From positions 32,318,997 through 32,382,996 of the forward strand of contig CM067355.1 of assembly GCA_034190875.2 (NCBI GenBank): a stretch of DNA of 64,000 nucleotides, read 5' to 3'. Position 1 is the first letter of the stretch, and each line of letters begins with the position of its first letter. This document shows, in pieces, positions 57,754-64,000 of this stretch. This DNA is from Urechis unicinctus (lineage: Eukaryota > Annelida > Polychaeta > Xenopneusta > Urechidae). The notes below the pieces were generated by a model. The model worked only from the letters and a program-made list of their open reading frames with translations, was not told where the DNA came from and did not search any database. Position numbers and translations under genes: made by a program.

Positions 57754-58307
57754 TAAAATATTGTTGCAAGCTGGGAACATACTTACACAAACACTCAATA
57801 TTTACCAATCAAATGGCGCATCATCCAACATTATTGTATACATACGATTTTATTCAAACACATTTTTTTCATCAGTTCCACGCCAATCAGCGTACAAATC
57901 ACGGTATATAAATAATATTTATGTAAGCATTTAGTTAATGCATGATAAACTACTTGATACAAGCAACTTTTAAATCAACCCTACGGGTTTTCCCAAAACG
58001 CACCATGACGTTATTCGTAATGACGAATGACGTTATGATGCATAATATTAATCAATACATTATCCACATTGGTTGTTTGCTTAAGAGACTGCTGTATCAT
58101 TTGCATATAGTACTGAATATGCAGATACTGGAATATAATTTGCATAAAGATCCATACATATCACACGATATATTACCACTGTACAATTAAGAAGCAAGCG
58201 CAGTACATGAAAGGACATTCATAGTAAGCTGTGGTAACAGCTGTCAGTAATGGATCACCTTGTCATGTTGAGATTGTGCAAAGTCACTAGTTCTATCGTA
58301 CGTCTAA
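57147..58307. other. Intergenic region between two convergent genes
   Basis: It contains poly-C/CA-rich sequence at 57558-57680 and (TA)n at 57690-57745. A minus-strand AATAAA at 57849-57854 could end the SLC6 transcript about 450 bp after its stop codon. Nothing else is recognised. Confidence 0.5.
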
Positions 58308-63917
<5,610 letters not shown>

Positions 63918-64000
63918 CTAGACGCGTGAAATTTGATTTTATCATTTGTACCAGTTAAAATAAAACTCTGTTACACTTTTATGCTCCTGTCACACTATGA

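Overview
This is animal nuclear DNA: six intron-containing genes of typical metazoan type lie between and inside large amounts of tandem repeat. I rebuilt exons by hand from GT/AG junctions, conserved protein motifs and codon phase at each join. The organism is an invertebrate that I cannot name with certainty. Many introns carry minisatellites that copy the exon-intron junction itself. Such 'mirage' minisatellites were, from memory and unchecked, described in amphioxus, so a cephalochordate is my first guess; a mollusc or other lophotrochozoan is not excluded.

Layout. (1) 1-1625: a 26-bp minisatellite. (2) 19102 down to 3123, minus strand: at least nine exons of a gene for a coiled-coil protein with one CAP-Gly (microtubule-binding) domain, whose 3' end runs off the left side or is not recognised. 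Its introns are packed with minisatellites and hold a broken 268-bp copy of the neighbouring ASB gene (12254-12521). (3) 22145-23200, plus strand: an ankyrin-repeat/SOCS-box (ASB-type) gene, the substrate receptor of a Cullin-5 ubiquitin ligase. (4) 45147 down to 24424, minus strand: an almost complete ABC transporter of the ABCA5 type with about 33 exons. Both nucleotide-binding domains are intact except for a 1-bp frameshift in exon 31; the first membrane segment is not found and the first luminal loop is scrambled. (5) 49145-51693, plus strand: mitochondrial elongation factor Ts (TSFM), lacking a recognised first exon. (6) 55258-57146, plus strand: the 3' part of an unrecognised two-membrane-segment protein. 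(7) 63917 down to 58308, minus strand: an SLC6 sodium/chloride-coupled neurotransmitter transporter from TM3 to its C-terminal PDZ ligand; the 5' end lies beyond the right edge.

The genes are unrelated in pathway, as expected of an animal locus. The most notable signal is the repeated coincidence of tandem arrays with splice junctions: at least nine junctions in three genes have a tandem array that starts at, or contains copies of, the donor or acceptor. In one case the exon's reading frame runs on into the array as a 15-residue repeat. Several places (the 1-bp frameshift in ABCA exon 31, TA-riddled exon copies near 31 kb, near-duplicates at 41.6-42.9 kb) may be assembly errors and should be checked against reads before biological meaning is given to them.
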